Positions 7,536 to 15,245 of a stretch of DNA of 33,061 nucleotides are shown here, piece after piece. Both the position numbers and the translations under genes were made by a program. Positions within the stretch are counted from its first letter, which is position 1, and each line of letters opens with the position of its first letter. The notes under the pieces are model-generated. The model saw only the letters and a program-made list of their open reading frames with translations, did not search any database and had not been told where the DNA came from. The stretch comes from Nanobdellota archaeon (GTDB lineage Archaea; Nanobdellota; Nanobdellia; Pacearchaeales; UBA12030), in NCBI GenBank assembly GCA_018829485.1, contig JAHJTU010000086.1, positions 1 through 33,061 on the forward strand. Reading direction: 5' to 3'.

Positions 7536-8282
7536 TTATTTAGCTGCAATTGGCTTTATTGGAGTTCTTGGCGGTAGTTCCTCTCTTAGAAACCACAAAC
7601 CAACAATAGATGCAAGAATAAGTGCAAGAATTAGTGAGATAAATACATTTAGATAATACATCATAATCAGCATTGCAATTGTGAAGATAAATATTGAAGT
7701 CCATCTTATTTTTCCACCAAATAATATCTTTGTTCCATCTAAGTTTCCCAATGGCAACAAGCAGAAAAATGCAAACCACATATTAAGTATTGCAAATTCT
7801 TTTATTAATTGTAGGTTCCATATTGAAAAGACAATTGAAGCAATAAATGCAAATACAATATTGACTAATGGTCCTGCTAATGCAATATTTGAAATCTCAT
7901 GTTCCTGCAATTCAGTATACCACCTTCCTATTCTTTTTTCTGGTTTCCATTTAATTTCACATGTTTCTATTGTTAAAATTATGAACTTGCCAAAACTTAC
8001 AAATGCTGTAAATATTGGAAGAACAAGCCATATTGGAAAAGGATATTTAAATACAGCACCTTCATTAAACCAATATCTTTGCATTTCAAGAAACTTGAAT
8101 TTTGATTCAGCAATATAATTCTCTGCTGCAATTTTATGAGCAATAATGTGTGGTATAAGGATTATTGAGGCAATTATAAAGGCAATTAAGAAGTTAAAAA
8201 AAGTGAATTCTGAGAAAGCTATTATGTAAGATATGAGGAGTACTGCAAATAATACCTGATATACCTCTTTTTCTTCAAACAT
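7536..8282 (-). CDS. Site-2-protease-like (M50) membrane protein lacking the catalytic Glu
   Basis: A 248-residue polytopic protein with the layout of the archaeal M50/site-2 protease family. The place of the zinc motif HExxH is taken by H45-I-I-A-H49 in IPHIIAHKIAAE, so the metal-binding histidines remain but the general-base Glu is Ile. The AGPLVNI segment is at 136-142 and the second metal motif is LPLGNLDG with D182. About six membrane helices are predicted. It may be a pseudoprotease acting as a chaperone or regulator, or an enzyme using another base. A TATA tract at 8303-8312 fixes the ATG at 8282. A partial M50 gene with a canonical LDGG segment lies at the end of the window. Confidence 0.75.
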   Translation of the reverse strand: MFEEKEVYQVLFAVLLISYIIAFSEFTFFNFLIAFIIASIILIPHIIAHKIAAENYIAESKFKFLEMQRYWFNEGAVFKYPFPIWLVLPIFTAFVSFGKFIILTIETCEIKWKPEKRIGRWYTELQEHEISNIALAGPLVNIVFAFIASIVFSIWNLQLIKEFAILNMWFAFFCLLPLGNLDGTKILFGGKIRWTSIFIFTIAMLIMMYYLNVFISLILALILASIVGLWFLREELPPRTPIKPIAAK

Positions 8283-8302
8283 GGTTTTTTTAAGAATTTC
8301 AC

Positions 8303-8312
8303 ATATATAAAT
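8303..8312 (-). promoter_or_regulatory. TATA box of the M50-like gene
   Basis: Minus-strand ATTTATATAT, about 25 nt before the ATG at 8282. It is consistent with a leaderless transcript. Confidence 0.5.
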
Positions 8313-8349
8313 TTAGTTATTAATTATTATTCCAGGGTTTAAAAAGAAA

Positions 8350-8357
8350 AATATATA
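8350..8357 (+). promoter_or_regulatory. TATA box of the PRC-barrel / membrane protein operon
   Basis: AATATATA stands about 37 nt before the ATG at 8391, giving a predicted leader of roughly ten nucleotides. Confidence 0.45.
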
Positions 8358-8390
8358 AACCTTTTCTCACTGATATAGGATATCGGTAAA

Positions 8391-8660
8391 ATGTTAAAAA
8401 TAAAAAAAGTGAGTGACATAATCGGCCTTAAAGTCTTTACTGACAATGGAGAAGTCTTTGGAGAAGTTGAAGAAGCTAACCTTGTAGAGAACAAAGTAGA
8501 TTCATGGAGAATAAGGATTAATAGAAACACTAACTTGGCATCCACCTTTGGAAGTGCTAAAGGTGTTATTATTCCACATAACTTTGTTAAGGCCATTGGA
8601 GATGTTGTTATAATCAACAAGACAGCAATACCTACAAGGGAACCTGAAGAAACTGAATAA
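8391..8660 (+). CDS. PRC-barrel domain protein
   Basis: An 89-residue single-domain protein with the PRC-barrel pattern: an opening DIIGLKVFTDNGEVFGEVEE (strand-turn-strand) and later VIIPHNFVKAIGDVVIINK. Small archaeal PRC-barrel proteins bind RNA or protein partners, as in RimM and CdvA, but the specific partner here is not visible. The acidic tail PTREPEETE is likely disordered. It is the first gene of a plus-strand run that continues into three related membrane proteins, so it may be a cytoplasmic adaptor for them; that is inference from order only. Confidence 0.8.
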   Translation: MLKIKKVSDIIGLKVFTDNGEVFGEVEEANLVENKVDSWRIRINRNTNLASTFGSAKGVIIPHNFVKAIGDVVIINKTAIPTREPEETE

Positions 8661-8685
8661 TAAAAAAGAGGATTAAAAGGCAGAA

Positions 8686-9195
8686 ATGCCATTACAAATT
8701 TTAGTACAAAACAGTGAACCCACTTTATTAGAGCAAGCAATGTTAATGCTGCAAAGGCTAGGATTCTTTCAAATTATTATACCGTTTGTTTTAATTTTCG
8801 CTGTTATTTTTGCTATTTTAGAAAAGAGTAAATTACTTGGAGAAGATAAGAGGTCTGTTAATGCTATTGTAGCTTTAGTAATTGCAATGTCTGCTACTGG
8901 TGCAGTAATGGTTACTGGAATTATTAGCACTATGATTCCTTTGGTGGTATTAGGAATTATTGTTTTGCTTTTGTTTTTCCTTATGTATGGTTTATTTGCA
9001 GGTGAATTATCAAGTGTTGGGCCTGGATTAAAAATAAGCTTGGGAATAGGTGCAGGAATTGCAGTTGCATTAATATTCTTGTATGCTGCTAATTTATTCA
9101 AGTATATGACTGGGGAAGTTATTGGAATGGTGTTGCTTATTGCAATTGTTATTGCTGTTATTGGTGTTGTTGTTGGTGTAAGTTCAAAGAACTAA
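8686..9195 (+). CDS. Polytopic membrane protein, tandem family member 1 (169 aa)
   Basis: About five membrane helices, starting after a short N-terminal segment. The first helix contains the family signature IIPFVLIFAVIFAILEKSKL, also present almost unchanged in the next gene. No catalytic residues stand out, and I do not know a named family. It follows the PRC-barrel gene by 25 bp, with purine-rich AAAAAGAGG and AAAAGG upstream, so it is probably in that operon. The location upstream of the secretion ATPase suggests a link to the pilus/secretion locus, but this is not shown by the sequence. Confidence 0.7.
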   Translation: MPLQILVQNSEPTLLEQAMLMLQRLGFFQIIIPFVLIFAVIFAILEKSKLLGEDKRSVNAIVALVIAMSATGAVMVTGIISTMIPLVVLGIIVLLLFFLMYGLFAGELSSVGPGLKISLGIGAGIAVALIFLYAANLFKYMTGEVIGMVLLIAIVIAVIGVVVGVSSKN

Positions 9196-9250
9196 AAGAA
9201 TAAAGCCAATAAGAAAATTTAAAAAGAGATAAAACACTTTAATAAGAAAG

Positions 9251-9817
9251 ATGGTATTGAATATTTTTGCACAATATGGAGGAGGATTTTTAGATTTCAG
9301 ATTTGTGTTGGAAATGTGGAGGAGTGCTGGATTATTTGATGTAGTCTTACCATTCATACTTATTTTCGCTGTCATCTTTGCTATACTTGAAAAGAGCAAA
9401 GTTTTAGGACAAAATAAAGCAGTTCATGCAATTGTTTCACTTGCATTAGCATTTTTTGCAATATCAAATCCTTGGTTGAATGGATTTTTTGCAATACTTT
9501 TCTCAAATGCAGCAATAGGTTTTGCAATACTTCTTGTAGTAATTTTATTTTTGGGATTTTTTATAACAGATAACCAGCAAACATGGTGGGTCTGGGTTGG
9601 AGGAATTTTCGCAGTTGCAATATTTTTCTGGGTATTAAGCAGAAGCTTACAAGAATCTGGAATGATTGTTGATGTTTATGGGTGGCTTTATAGCAATCCC
9701 TTTTTGGGAAGTTTAATTGTTTATGGAATTCCAGTAATATTAATGATAATTGCAGTTATATTTGCACCAGCTTGGACTGAACCAAAAGGTATAAGTATTA
9801 AAGGTATAAAAGGATAA
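9251..9817 (+). CDS. Polytopic membrane protein, tandem family member 2 (188 aa)
   Basis: A paralogue of the preceding gene: VLPFILIFAVIFAILEKSKV aligns with its first helix, followed by a second helix with small residues, then two to three more helices. An extra N-terminal stretch (residues 1-30, AQYGGGFLDF and MWRSAGLF) probably lies along the membrane or outside. It has its own TATA-like TTTAAAAAG about 25-33 nt before the ATG, so it may be transcribed independently of member 1. Unknown function. Confidence 0.7.
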   Translation: MVLNIFAQYGGGFLDFRFVLEMWRSAGLFDVVLPFILIFAVIFAILEKSKVLGQNKAVHAIVSLALAFFAISNPWLNGFFAILFSNAAIGFAILLVVILFLGFFITDNQQTWWVWVGGIFAVAIFFWVLSRSLQESGMIVDVYGWLYSNPFLGSLIVYGIPVILMIIAVIFAPAWTEPKGISIKGIKG

Positions 9818-9846
9818 ATATTAAATAAGTATCAAAATAAGATAAA

Positions 9847-10416
9847 ATGATTCACTTTCTTGTACAAGCAGCAGAAGAAGAGTTAATGTTAAACACAGCT
9901 TTGCTAAAATTCTTTATGCCTGTTTTTATTTTTATGTTTGTTTTTGCATTAATGTATGCTTTGCTTATTAAAACAAAAATAATAGGGGATTCACCATTTC
10001 CTGTTCTTGTAATGTCTTTTGTTATTGCAATAGTTTTTGTTGTAACGCCAGCTGCATTTAAATTTACAAATATAATAACACCATGGCTTGTTGTTTTTAT
10101 AATCTCATTATTATTTATCTTTTTGATTTTATCTTGGTTGGAAGTCTATAAATTTGGTGGAGAAGGATTTGGAGCAGCAGTAGGAAATACATGGGTTGCT
10201 TGGCTTGTTTTTGTTGTAATTCTTGCAATTTTCATTTTCGCAGGAATAGCAACTTTTGGACCAATGCTTTCTCCTGTTGCAGGAACTGAATCTTCATCAG
10301 GAATTATAGGAGAAGGAGTAAAAGCAACATTATTCCATCCAGCAATTCTTGGATTAGCTTTATTATTTGTTATTGCAGCTGTAACTTCTTGGGTTATTGG
10401 AATAAAAGGCAAGTAA
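9847..10416 (+). CDS. Polytopic membrane protein, tandem family member 3 (189 aa)
   Basis: A more diverged relative of the two upstream genes: FMPVFIFMFVFALMYALLIK occupies the place of the signature helix, and the following KTKIIGD echoes the KSK(L/V)LG of the others. Five membrane helices are predicted, with a Gly- and Ser-rich outer loop near residues 140-155 (SPVAGTESSSGIIGEG). TTAAATAAG about 25 nt upstream may be a promoter. It converges on the C39-like peptidase gene with a 31-bp gap. Unknown function. Confidence 0.65.
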   Translation: MIHFLVQAAEEELMLNTALLKFFMPVFIFMFVFALMYALLIKTKIIGDSPFPVLVMSFVIAIVFVVTPAAFKFTNIITPWLVVFIISLLFIFLILSWLEVYKFGGEGFGAAVGNTWVAWLVFVVILAIFIFAGIATFGPMLSPVAGTESSSGIIGEGVKATLFHPAILGLALLFVIAAVTSWVIGIKGK

Positions 10417-10447
10417 AATTTTTTAGAATTCTTATTATCCCTTTTCT

Positions 10448-10942
10448 TTACTTGTATACTGCTATCATTGGTCTTAGAAATATATCTTTTTTTGTTTTTG
10501 GATATGGGCCATAGTAATCCATCCAAACAATAAGAAAATCATCTTTTCTTAATTTTCTTCTTTTGCCAATTTCTGGGTCTTGTAAATATATGTGCTCTTT
10601 ATCTAATCCAATAACAACAGAATAATGTCCGTCAGCTGTAATACTTTCAGCATCTCCTTTTTTTCCTTTAGTATACCAACCAATAACAACTGGAATTCCT
10701 TTTTTTAAGTACTTGTTTAAATCTGAGAAATTTGAATTTACTTTTGTTTTTGTTTTCAATCCAAAATATTTGAATGCTTTTTCCAAATCTACTATTTCAG
10801 TTCCATGTTTTTCATGTGTTTTAGCAATTTTTGCAATAACCTTTTCAGAGATTTTTATTTTATAAAATTTGAGAATCATCTTTAAAACAGCTGGACCACA
10901 ACTGATAGTTTGTGTATATGGTTTAATTTTTAGAAATCCCAT
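10448..10942 (-). CDS. C39-like papain-fold peptidase
   Basis: A 164-residue protein with the C39-like pattern: catalytic Cys in QTISCGPAVLKMIL near the N-terminus, His in DGHYSVVIG and Asp in YLQDPE. Bacterial C39 domains cut leader peptides at double-glycine sites; stand-alone C39-like proteins may act on other peptides. There is no signal peptide or membrane segment, so it is cytosolic unless exported by another route. The ATG at 10942 is two nucleotides after the stop of the upstream coiled-coil gene, so the two are surely co-transcribed and may cooperate. In this setting it could process a component of the nearby secretion system, which is speculative. Confidence 0.75.
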   Translation of the reverse strand: MGFLKIKPYTQTISCGPAVLKMILKFYKIKISEKVIAKIAKTHEKHGTEIVDLEKAFKYFGLKTKTKVNSNFSDLNKYLKKGIPVVIGWYTKGKKGDAESITADGHYSVVIGLDKEHIYLQDPEIGKRRKLRKDDFLIVWMDYYGPYPKTKKDIFLRPMIAVYK

Positions 10943-10944
10943 CT

Positions 10945-11721
10945 TTATTTATTCTTTTTTGCTCTATGTTTTTCAACTTTGTCTGCTGCGCTTTTTACTT
11001 CTTTAGAATGCTTCATTAATGGCTGCATTATTCCTGAAAATGCTCTTTCCATTGCTTTAACATCTGTTCCCAAGTCTTTAACACCCTTGCCATATTCATT
11101 TACTTTTTCAAGCATTGCTGCATGAATATTCATTAAAGAATTATCAATCTTGTCAATTCTTTTTTCTATTCTGTCAATTTCTCTATCTACTCTTTCTTTC
11201 CATCCTTGAACATCACCAATTTTTTCCATAAATGCTCTCCATCTTTCTTCTATAATACTTTCAGCAATTTCTTCAAATGCTTCTGTTGTATAGCCTTGTT
11301 CATAACCAGGATATTCTTGTTCAGATTCATATTGCTGCTGTTCTTGTTGCTCTGGCTGTGTTTCAGGATAATAATTATAATCTTGCTGCTGTCCATAATC
11401 ATATTCTTGCTCATTTTGTTCAGGATATTGTGAAGGTCCTGGAACAAATTCATTCATTCCTTGTTCTGGCATTTGTCTTGGTGTGCCTTGCGGCATTCCT
11501 GACATTCTTGTTGGCTCTTGGGGTGACCTTTGAGATGGCATTGGAGCATCAGGCACTTCAGAGAACTCATCTGATCTTATTGATTGCTTAACTCTGGCTT
11601 GATTAAAGGCATCATTAACATCCTTATCAGTGTAACCCTGCTCTCTTAATCTTCTAATAATCTCTCCATCATTCATACCTGTTTTTTGCATCTCCAAGAC
11701 AAGTTTTGTTGGTGCTGGCAT
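10945..11721 (-). CDS. Q/P/E-rich protein with N-terminal helical domain and C-terminal coiled coil (258 aa)
   Basis: Three parts are visible. Residues 1-48 form a compact helical domain (MNDGEIIRRLREQGYTDKDV) reminiscent of UBA/CUE or SHOCT-like small domains. Residues 50-145 are low-complexity, rich in Gln, Pro, Glu and Tyr. Residues 150-258 are helical and coiled-coil, with heptads around VDREIDRIEKRIDKIDNSLM and a basic tail. The design (folded head, flexible linker, coil) suggests a scaffold. It lies between another coiled-coil gene and the C39-like peptidase on one minus-strand unit, directly divergent from the secretion ATPase. No family name is recognised. Confidence 0.65.
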   Translation of the reverse strand: MPAPTKLVLEMQKTGMNDGEIIRRLREQGYTDKDVNDAFNQARVKQSIRSDEFSEVPDAPMPSQRSPQEPTRMSGMPQGTPRQMPEQGMNEFVPGPSQYPEQNEQEYDYGQQQDYNYYPETQPEQQEQQQYESEQEYPGYEQGYTTEAFEEIAESIIEERWRAFMEKIGDVQGWKERVDREIDRIEKRIDKIDNSLMNIHAAMLEKVNEYGKGVKDLGTDVKAMERAFSGIMQPLMKHSKEVKSAADKVEKHRAKKNK

Positions 11722-11767
11722 TTTCTCTTTTTTCTTTTTACCTCTTTTTTCTTAATTTTTATCCTTT

Positions 11768-12139
11768 TTATTCTTCTCTCTTTTTCTTTCTTAGTATTCT
11801 CTCAACACTTTCTTCTAATTCCTCTGATGTTACAAACTTTAATGGTTCAAACAACTTAAAATATTTTTCTACTACTGCTAATTCCTCTTTTCTTGCAAAA
11901 TCCTCATGCTGTGATACAAGACTTTCTATTCTACTATTTAATCTTTGCAATTCTAGCTTCAAGTCCTTATTTTCTTCCTGTAACAAAGACATCTCTTTTT
12001 CTAATTCCCTCTCTCTTTTAACAAAATTCTGAGTAAGTATAAGAACCCTCTCCTTTAACAAATTTATTTTTTCTTCTAAAGCCTTCACTCTACTCGCAAA
12101 ATCAGATAATAAAGCAGAGATAGCATTTACATCAGCCAT
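11768..12139 (-). CDS. Coiled-coil protein (123 aa)
   Basis: Residues 10-85 are an almost continuous coiled coil (VKALEEKINLLKERVLILTQ and later LEKEMSLLQEENKDLKLELQ). A short C-terminal helical part contains PLKFVTSEELEESVERIL and a basic end. It has no membrane segment. The ATG at 12139 (MADVNAIS) is preferred over an upstream non-ATG start because a TATA-like TTTAAAAT lies about 25 nt before it. It heads the minus-strand unit with the Q-rich protein and the C39-like peptidase, and faces the FlaI-like gene across about 110 bp. A structural or scaffold role is likely. Confidence 0.65.
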   Translation of the reverse strand: MADVNAISALLSDFASRVKALEEKINLLKERVLILTQNFVKRERELEKEMSLLQEENKDLKLELQRLNSRIESLVSQHEDFARKEELAVVEKYFKLFEPLKFVTSEELEESVERILRKKKREE

Positions 12140-12250
12140 ATCTTTTTTAGGCAAGTACGCATTTTAAATCTTATGTTTGTTTCTATTTGATAAAAAGAAA
12201 AAATTAAATATGCAGTTTATTTAATTTAGGAAAAGAAGAATAAGAAAAAG

Positions 12251-14491
12251 ATGCTTTTTAAGACTGGTACAAAACTTTTTGGTTATGAAGTTGTAAAAGA
12301 AGGACAGGAAAATCTCATGTATATTAATTGCTTTGGATATGCATTAGTTCCAAGTATTTCTGATGATGCTGCAATGATGGCACGTGTTATTGACAATTTA
12401 ATTGAAAATCCTGGAACAAGCAGAGTAATACTTTCACAACAGAAGAATTATGTTTACAGCCATGAAGAAACACAAATATTAATTGAAGTTGCAAATATTT
12501 ACACTTACTTGATAAGAGAAGAGAGAATTCTTGGTATGGAGAATATAAGAAATGATAAACTTGGAATGTTGAATTACCTTACTCTTACATTATTAAGATC
12601 TGATCCAATTGGCTGTTATGTTATGGCTAATAGATTAATTAGAGAAGAAAAAACACTTTCAAGAATAAAAGATTCTGAATATTTGAGAAGATTATCAAAA
12701 ATTTATGAATTGCTTGATAAAAGCTCTTTGATAAGAAGTGTAAAAGATAGATTAGCTGGATTTAAAGTTGGTACAAGACAAATTTATTATAACTTGTTCA
12801 GGCCAGATGTATTGCCTAATTTTACATTTACAAGATTAGTTTCTGAATTACCTATGGATGCAGAGATTATTGATGAATATTCTATTGGACAAGGAGAAGA
12901 AAAAAGTGATGTTACTATTTTGAAAAAAAAGGATGAAGTAAAACATTTTTACCATATAATGCCCCCAGAATTTAAGTTAGATGAAGATTCTTTAATGCTT
13001 CTTGATATTGCAAAACAAGTTCTTTTAGAGCATAGGCCAAGAGCAGAAGAATTTCTTGATCCTGACAGAATGAGACAAGTTTTCTTTAATATTGCAAGAG
13101 ATTTGCTTACTGAACTTGCACAGAGCAAAAGAATTAATTTAGATTATAAAGAATTATTAAAGCTTGCAAGAATTTTAGTAAGATATACTGTTGGTTTTGG
13201 TTTGATAGAGATTTTATTGCTTGATGATAAATTGCAAGATATTGTTATTAATGCCCCAATTGGATTAACACAGATTTTTGTAAGACATGCTGATTATGAT
13301 GAATGTGTTACAAATATTATGCCTTCACAAGAAGATGCTGAAAGTTGGGCTGCTAAATTTAGAATGATTTCTGGAAGACCTTTAGATGAAGCACATCCTG
13401 TTTTAGATACTGAACTTACTGTGCAGAATATAAGTGCAAGAGTAAGTATTATTCAAGAGCCATTAAGTCCTTATGGATTAGCATATGCAATTAGAAGATT
13501 CAGAGAAAAGCCTTGGACTTTACCTTTGTTTGTAAAAATAGGAATGATGAGTCCTCTTGCTGCTGGCTTGTTTTCATTTTTAATTGATGGAAGCAGAACA
13601 ATGTTAATTGCAGGAACAAGAAGTTCTGGAAAAACATCTTTGCTTGGAAGTTTATTATTTGAGTTAATGCCAAAATACAGAGTAATTGTTATTGAAGATA
13701 CATTAGAATTGCCAGTTGAAGCATTAAGAAAGCTTGGTTATGATGTGCAAAGAATGAAAGTAAGAGCTGCATTACTAAAAGAAACAACAGAAGTTGCAGC
13801 TGATGAAGGTATTAGAACATCATTAAGACTTGGAGACAGTGTTTTAATTATTGGTGAAGTTAGAAGTCTAGAAGCAAAAGCATTATATGAAGCAATGAGA
13901 GTTGGTGCATTGGCAAATACAGTAGCAGGAACTATTCATGGTGCAAGTCCGTATGCTATTTTTGATAGAGTTGTAAATGATTTGCAAGTGCCAGTTACAA
14001 GTTTTAAAGCAACTGATATTATTGCAGTTGCTAATCCAATTAAATCACCAGATGGAATGCATTCTTGGAGAAGATTAGTACAAATAAGTGAAGTTAGAAA
14101 AAATTGGAAAGAAGATCCTTTAGCTGAAAAAGGATTTGTTGATTTAATGAAATACAATGCTGAGAAAGATGAACTTGAACCAACAGATGAATTAATTAAT
14201 GGGGAATCTGAAACTTTGAAATCAATTGCAGGAAATGTAAAAGAATGGGCAGGTAATTGGGATGCAATATGGGATAATATTCAATTAAGAGCAAAAATTA
14301 AAGAAACACTTGTGCGACATGGAGATAAAATTCCTGATTTGCTTGAAGCTCCATTTATTGTAAAATCAAATAATGCATTTCATAATCTTTCTGATTCTGT
14401 TTTAAGAGAACATGGAAGTTTAGACAGCAAAAGAATCTTTGAAGAATGGAATGAATGGCTCAGAAGAGAAATTAAGAGAGCGAAGGTTTAG
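12251..14491 (+). CDS. FlaI/GspE-type secretion ATPase (type IV pilus-like system)
   Basis: A 746-residue ATPase of the type II/IV secretion superfamily, archaeal FlaI-like branch. Walker A is AGTRSSGKTS at about 453-462, the Asp box region VIVIEDTLELP follows, the Walker B region is SVLIIGEVRSLEAKALYEAM near 529-548, and the His box is AGTIHGASP. It powers assembly or export at the cytoplasmic face together with the platform protein at 16254. It is longer than a typical FlaI (about 550); the extra length is mostly an N-terminal region of about 200 residues whose role is unknown. The C-terminus WLRREIKRAKV is copied 1.4 kb downstream at 15823-15858, bracketing a toxin-antitoxin cassette. Purine-rich AGGAAAAGAAG precedes the ATG. 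Confidence 0.92.
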   Translation: MLFKTGTKLFGYEVVKEGQENLMYINCFGYALVPSISDDAAMMARVIDNLIENPGTSRVILSQQKNYVYSHEETQILIEVANIYTYLIREERILGMENIRNDKLGMLNYLTLTLLRSDPIGCYVMANRLIREEKTLSRIKDSEYLRRLSKIYELLDKSSLIRSVKDRLAGFKVGTRQIYYNLFRPDVLPNFTFTRLVSELPMDAEIIDEYSIGQGEEKSDVTILKKKDEVKHFYHIMPPEFKLDEDSLMLLDIAKQVLLEHRPRAEEFLDPDRMRQVFFNIARDLLTELAQSKRINLDYKELLKLARILVRYTVGFGLIEILLLDDKLQDIVINAPIGLTQIFVRHADYDECVTNIMPSQEDAESWAAKFRMISGRPLDEAHPVLDTELTVQNISARVSIIQEPLSPYGLAYAIRRFREKPWTLPLFVKIGMMSPLAAGLFSFLIDGSRTMLIAGTRSSGKTSLLGSLLFELMPKYRVIVIEDTLELPVEALRKLGYDVQRMKVRAALLKETTEVAADEGIRTSLRLGDSVLIIGEVRSLEAKALYEAMRVGALANTVAGTIHGASPYAIFDRVVNDLQVPVTSFKATDIIAVANPIKSPDGMHSWRRLVQISEVRKNWKEDPLAEKGFVDLMKYNAEKDELEPTDELINGESETLKSIAGNVKEWAGNWDAIWDNIQLRAKIKETLVRHGDKIPDLLEAPFIVKSNNAFHNLSDSVLREHGSLDSKRIFEEWNEWLRREIKRAKV
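14454..14490. repeat. 37-bp direct repeat, copy 1 (end of the secretion ATPase gene)
   Basis: It matches 15821-15857 at 36 of 37 positions. The single difference (CTC versus CTA) is a silent Leu change, and the next base changes the stop from TAG to TAA. The copies are 1,367 bp apart and bracket the 72-aa ORF, HEPN and MNT genes. Confidence 0.9.
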
Positions 14492-14506
14492 AGATTGAAA
14501 TTTTTA

Positions 14507-14725
14507 TCATAATCTGATAACTAAATTTTTTACAGAATTGACTAAGATTCTAATTTCCTCTAAATCCTTTCTCGATTTTTCTGTATAATCAGTCCAACCA
14601 CCACCGCCCGGTGGAGAATATTTTAACCAACGACTTTCTAGTATGCTTATAATATTTTCCATATCTTTTGTATGTATCAAAATATTATTCAAGAGGTTTA
14701 TTGTCTCTTTTTTTGTTCTATCCAT
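14507..14725 (-). CDS. Small hypothetical protein inside the toxin-antitoxin insertion (72 aa)
   Basis: A helical protein with an acidic and Leu-rich character, MDRTKKETINLLNNILIH at the start and a Gly-Pro loop (SPPGGGGWTDY) in the middle. I do not recognise it. The ATG at 14725 is favoured over a TTG at 14731 because a TATA tract at 14743-14757 lies about 25 nt upstream. It is transcribed on the same strand as, and downstream of, HEPN and MNT but from its own promoter. It is part of the DNA between the two direct repeats. A third component of the toxin-antitoxin unit is possible. Confidence 0.5.
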   Translation of the reverse strand: MDRTKKETINLLNNILIHTKDMENIISILESRWLKYSPPGGGGWTDYTEKSRKDLEEIRILVNSVKNLVIRL

Positions 14726-14742
14726 CCCCAAACCACAAATCC

Positions 14743-14757
14743 CATATATATATATTT
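14743..14757 (-). promoter_or_regulatory. TATA box of the 72-residue ORF
   Basis: An alternating AT tract (minus-strand AAATATATATATATG) centred 25 nt before the ATG at 14725. It also lies just after the HEPN stop. Confidence 0.45.
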
Positions 14758-14771
14758 AACGATTTTTAGAA

Positions 14772-15245
14772 TTAATTTATTATTTCTTTGAAGGTTTTCC
14801 TGTATTCTTGGATACGTTCATTTGTTAACTTTGAAATAAAATCAGAGATTTCACTATTGAATATATCTGCCTTTTTTATTGCATCTTTAACTTCTTCTTT
14901 TGTTATAGAGAAATTAATATAATATTGCTTGTCAATTCTTTCTCTTTTTGCAGTTAAAATTTCATTATTATTTTGGTTGAATAATCTTTTTAGAAGAACA
15001 ATAGATGCAAGATGGTTTTCTGATTTTATTCCTATTTTGAAAAGCAATGCAGTTAAAAGATGATACATGCTGTAATAAACCAATGATATAGATTCTTCAA
15101 GTTTATTGCTATTTAAAAGTATTTTTGCAGAACCCATATTGCTTTCAGATTTTTTAATATAAGCTTTCTTAACTTCTTCACTAGGTTCAACAAGTTCAAG
15201 TTTCCCCTCTTTTATTAATTTATTCAAAAAATTTGTTTTTTTCAT
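14772..15245 (-). CDS. HEPN-domain toxin candidate (UPF0332-like)
   Basis: A 157-residue all-helical protein. The segment ESISLVYYSMYHLLTALLFK is the conserved second helix region of HEPN proteins, preceded by SNMGSAKILLNSNKLEE. HEPN proteins are often RNases or are neutralised by a partner nucleotidyltransferase. I do not find the usual R-x4-6-H motif, so RNase activity by that mechanism is doubtful; a His in SENHLASI is the best conserved alternative. The true ATG is at 15245; the frame also opens at a TTG at 15257. It overlaps the end of the MNT gene by 26 bp, so the pair is translated from one message. Confidence 0.75.
   Translation of the reverse strand: MKKTNFLNKLIKEGKLELVEPSEEVKKAYIKKSESNMGSAKILLNSNKLEESISLVYYSMYHLLTALLFKIGIKSENHLASIVLLKRLFNQNNNEILTAKRERIDKQYYINFSITKEEVKDAIKKADIFNSEISDFISKLTNERIQEYRKTFKEIIN

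Noticed and set aside
11206..11591. Plus-strand ORFs opposite the Q-rich coiled-coil gene
   Set aside because: They mirror the low-complexity CAG/CAA codons of the minus-strand gene and have no start signal or family match.
12155..12250. Possible riboswitch or small RNA between the coiled-coil and ATPase genes
   Set aside because: The gap is AT-rich with no stable pairing that I can find; it holds only promoter-like sequence for the two divergent genes.
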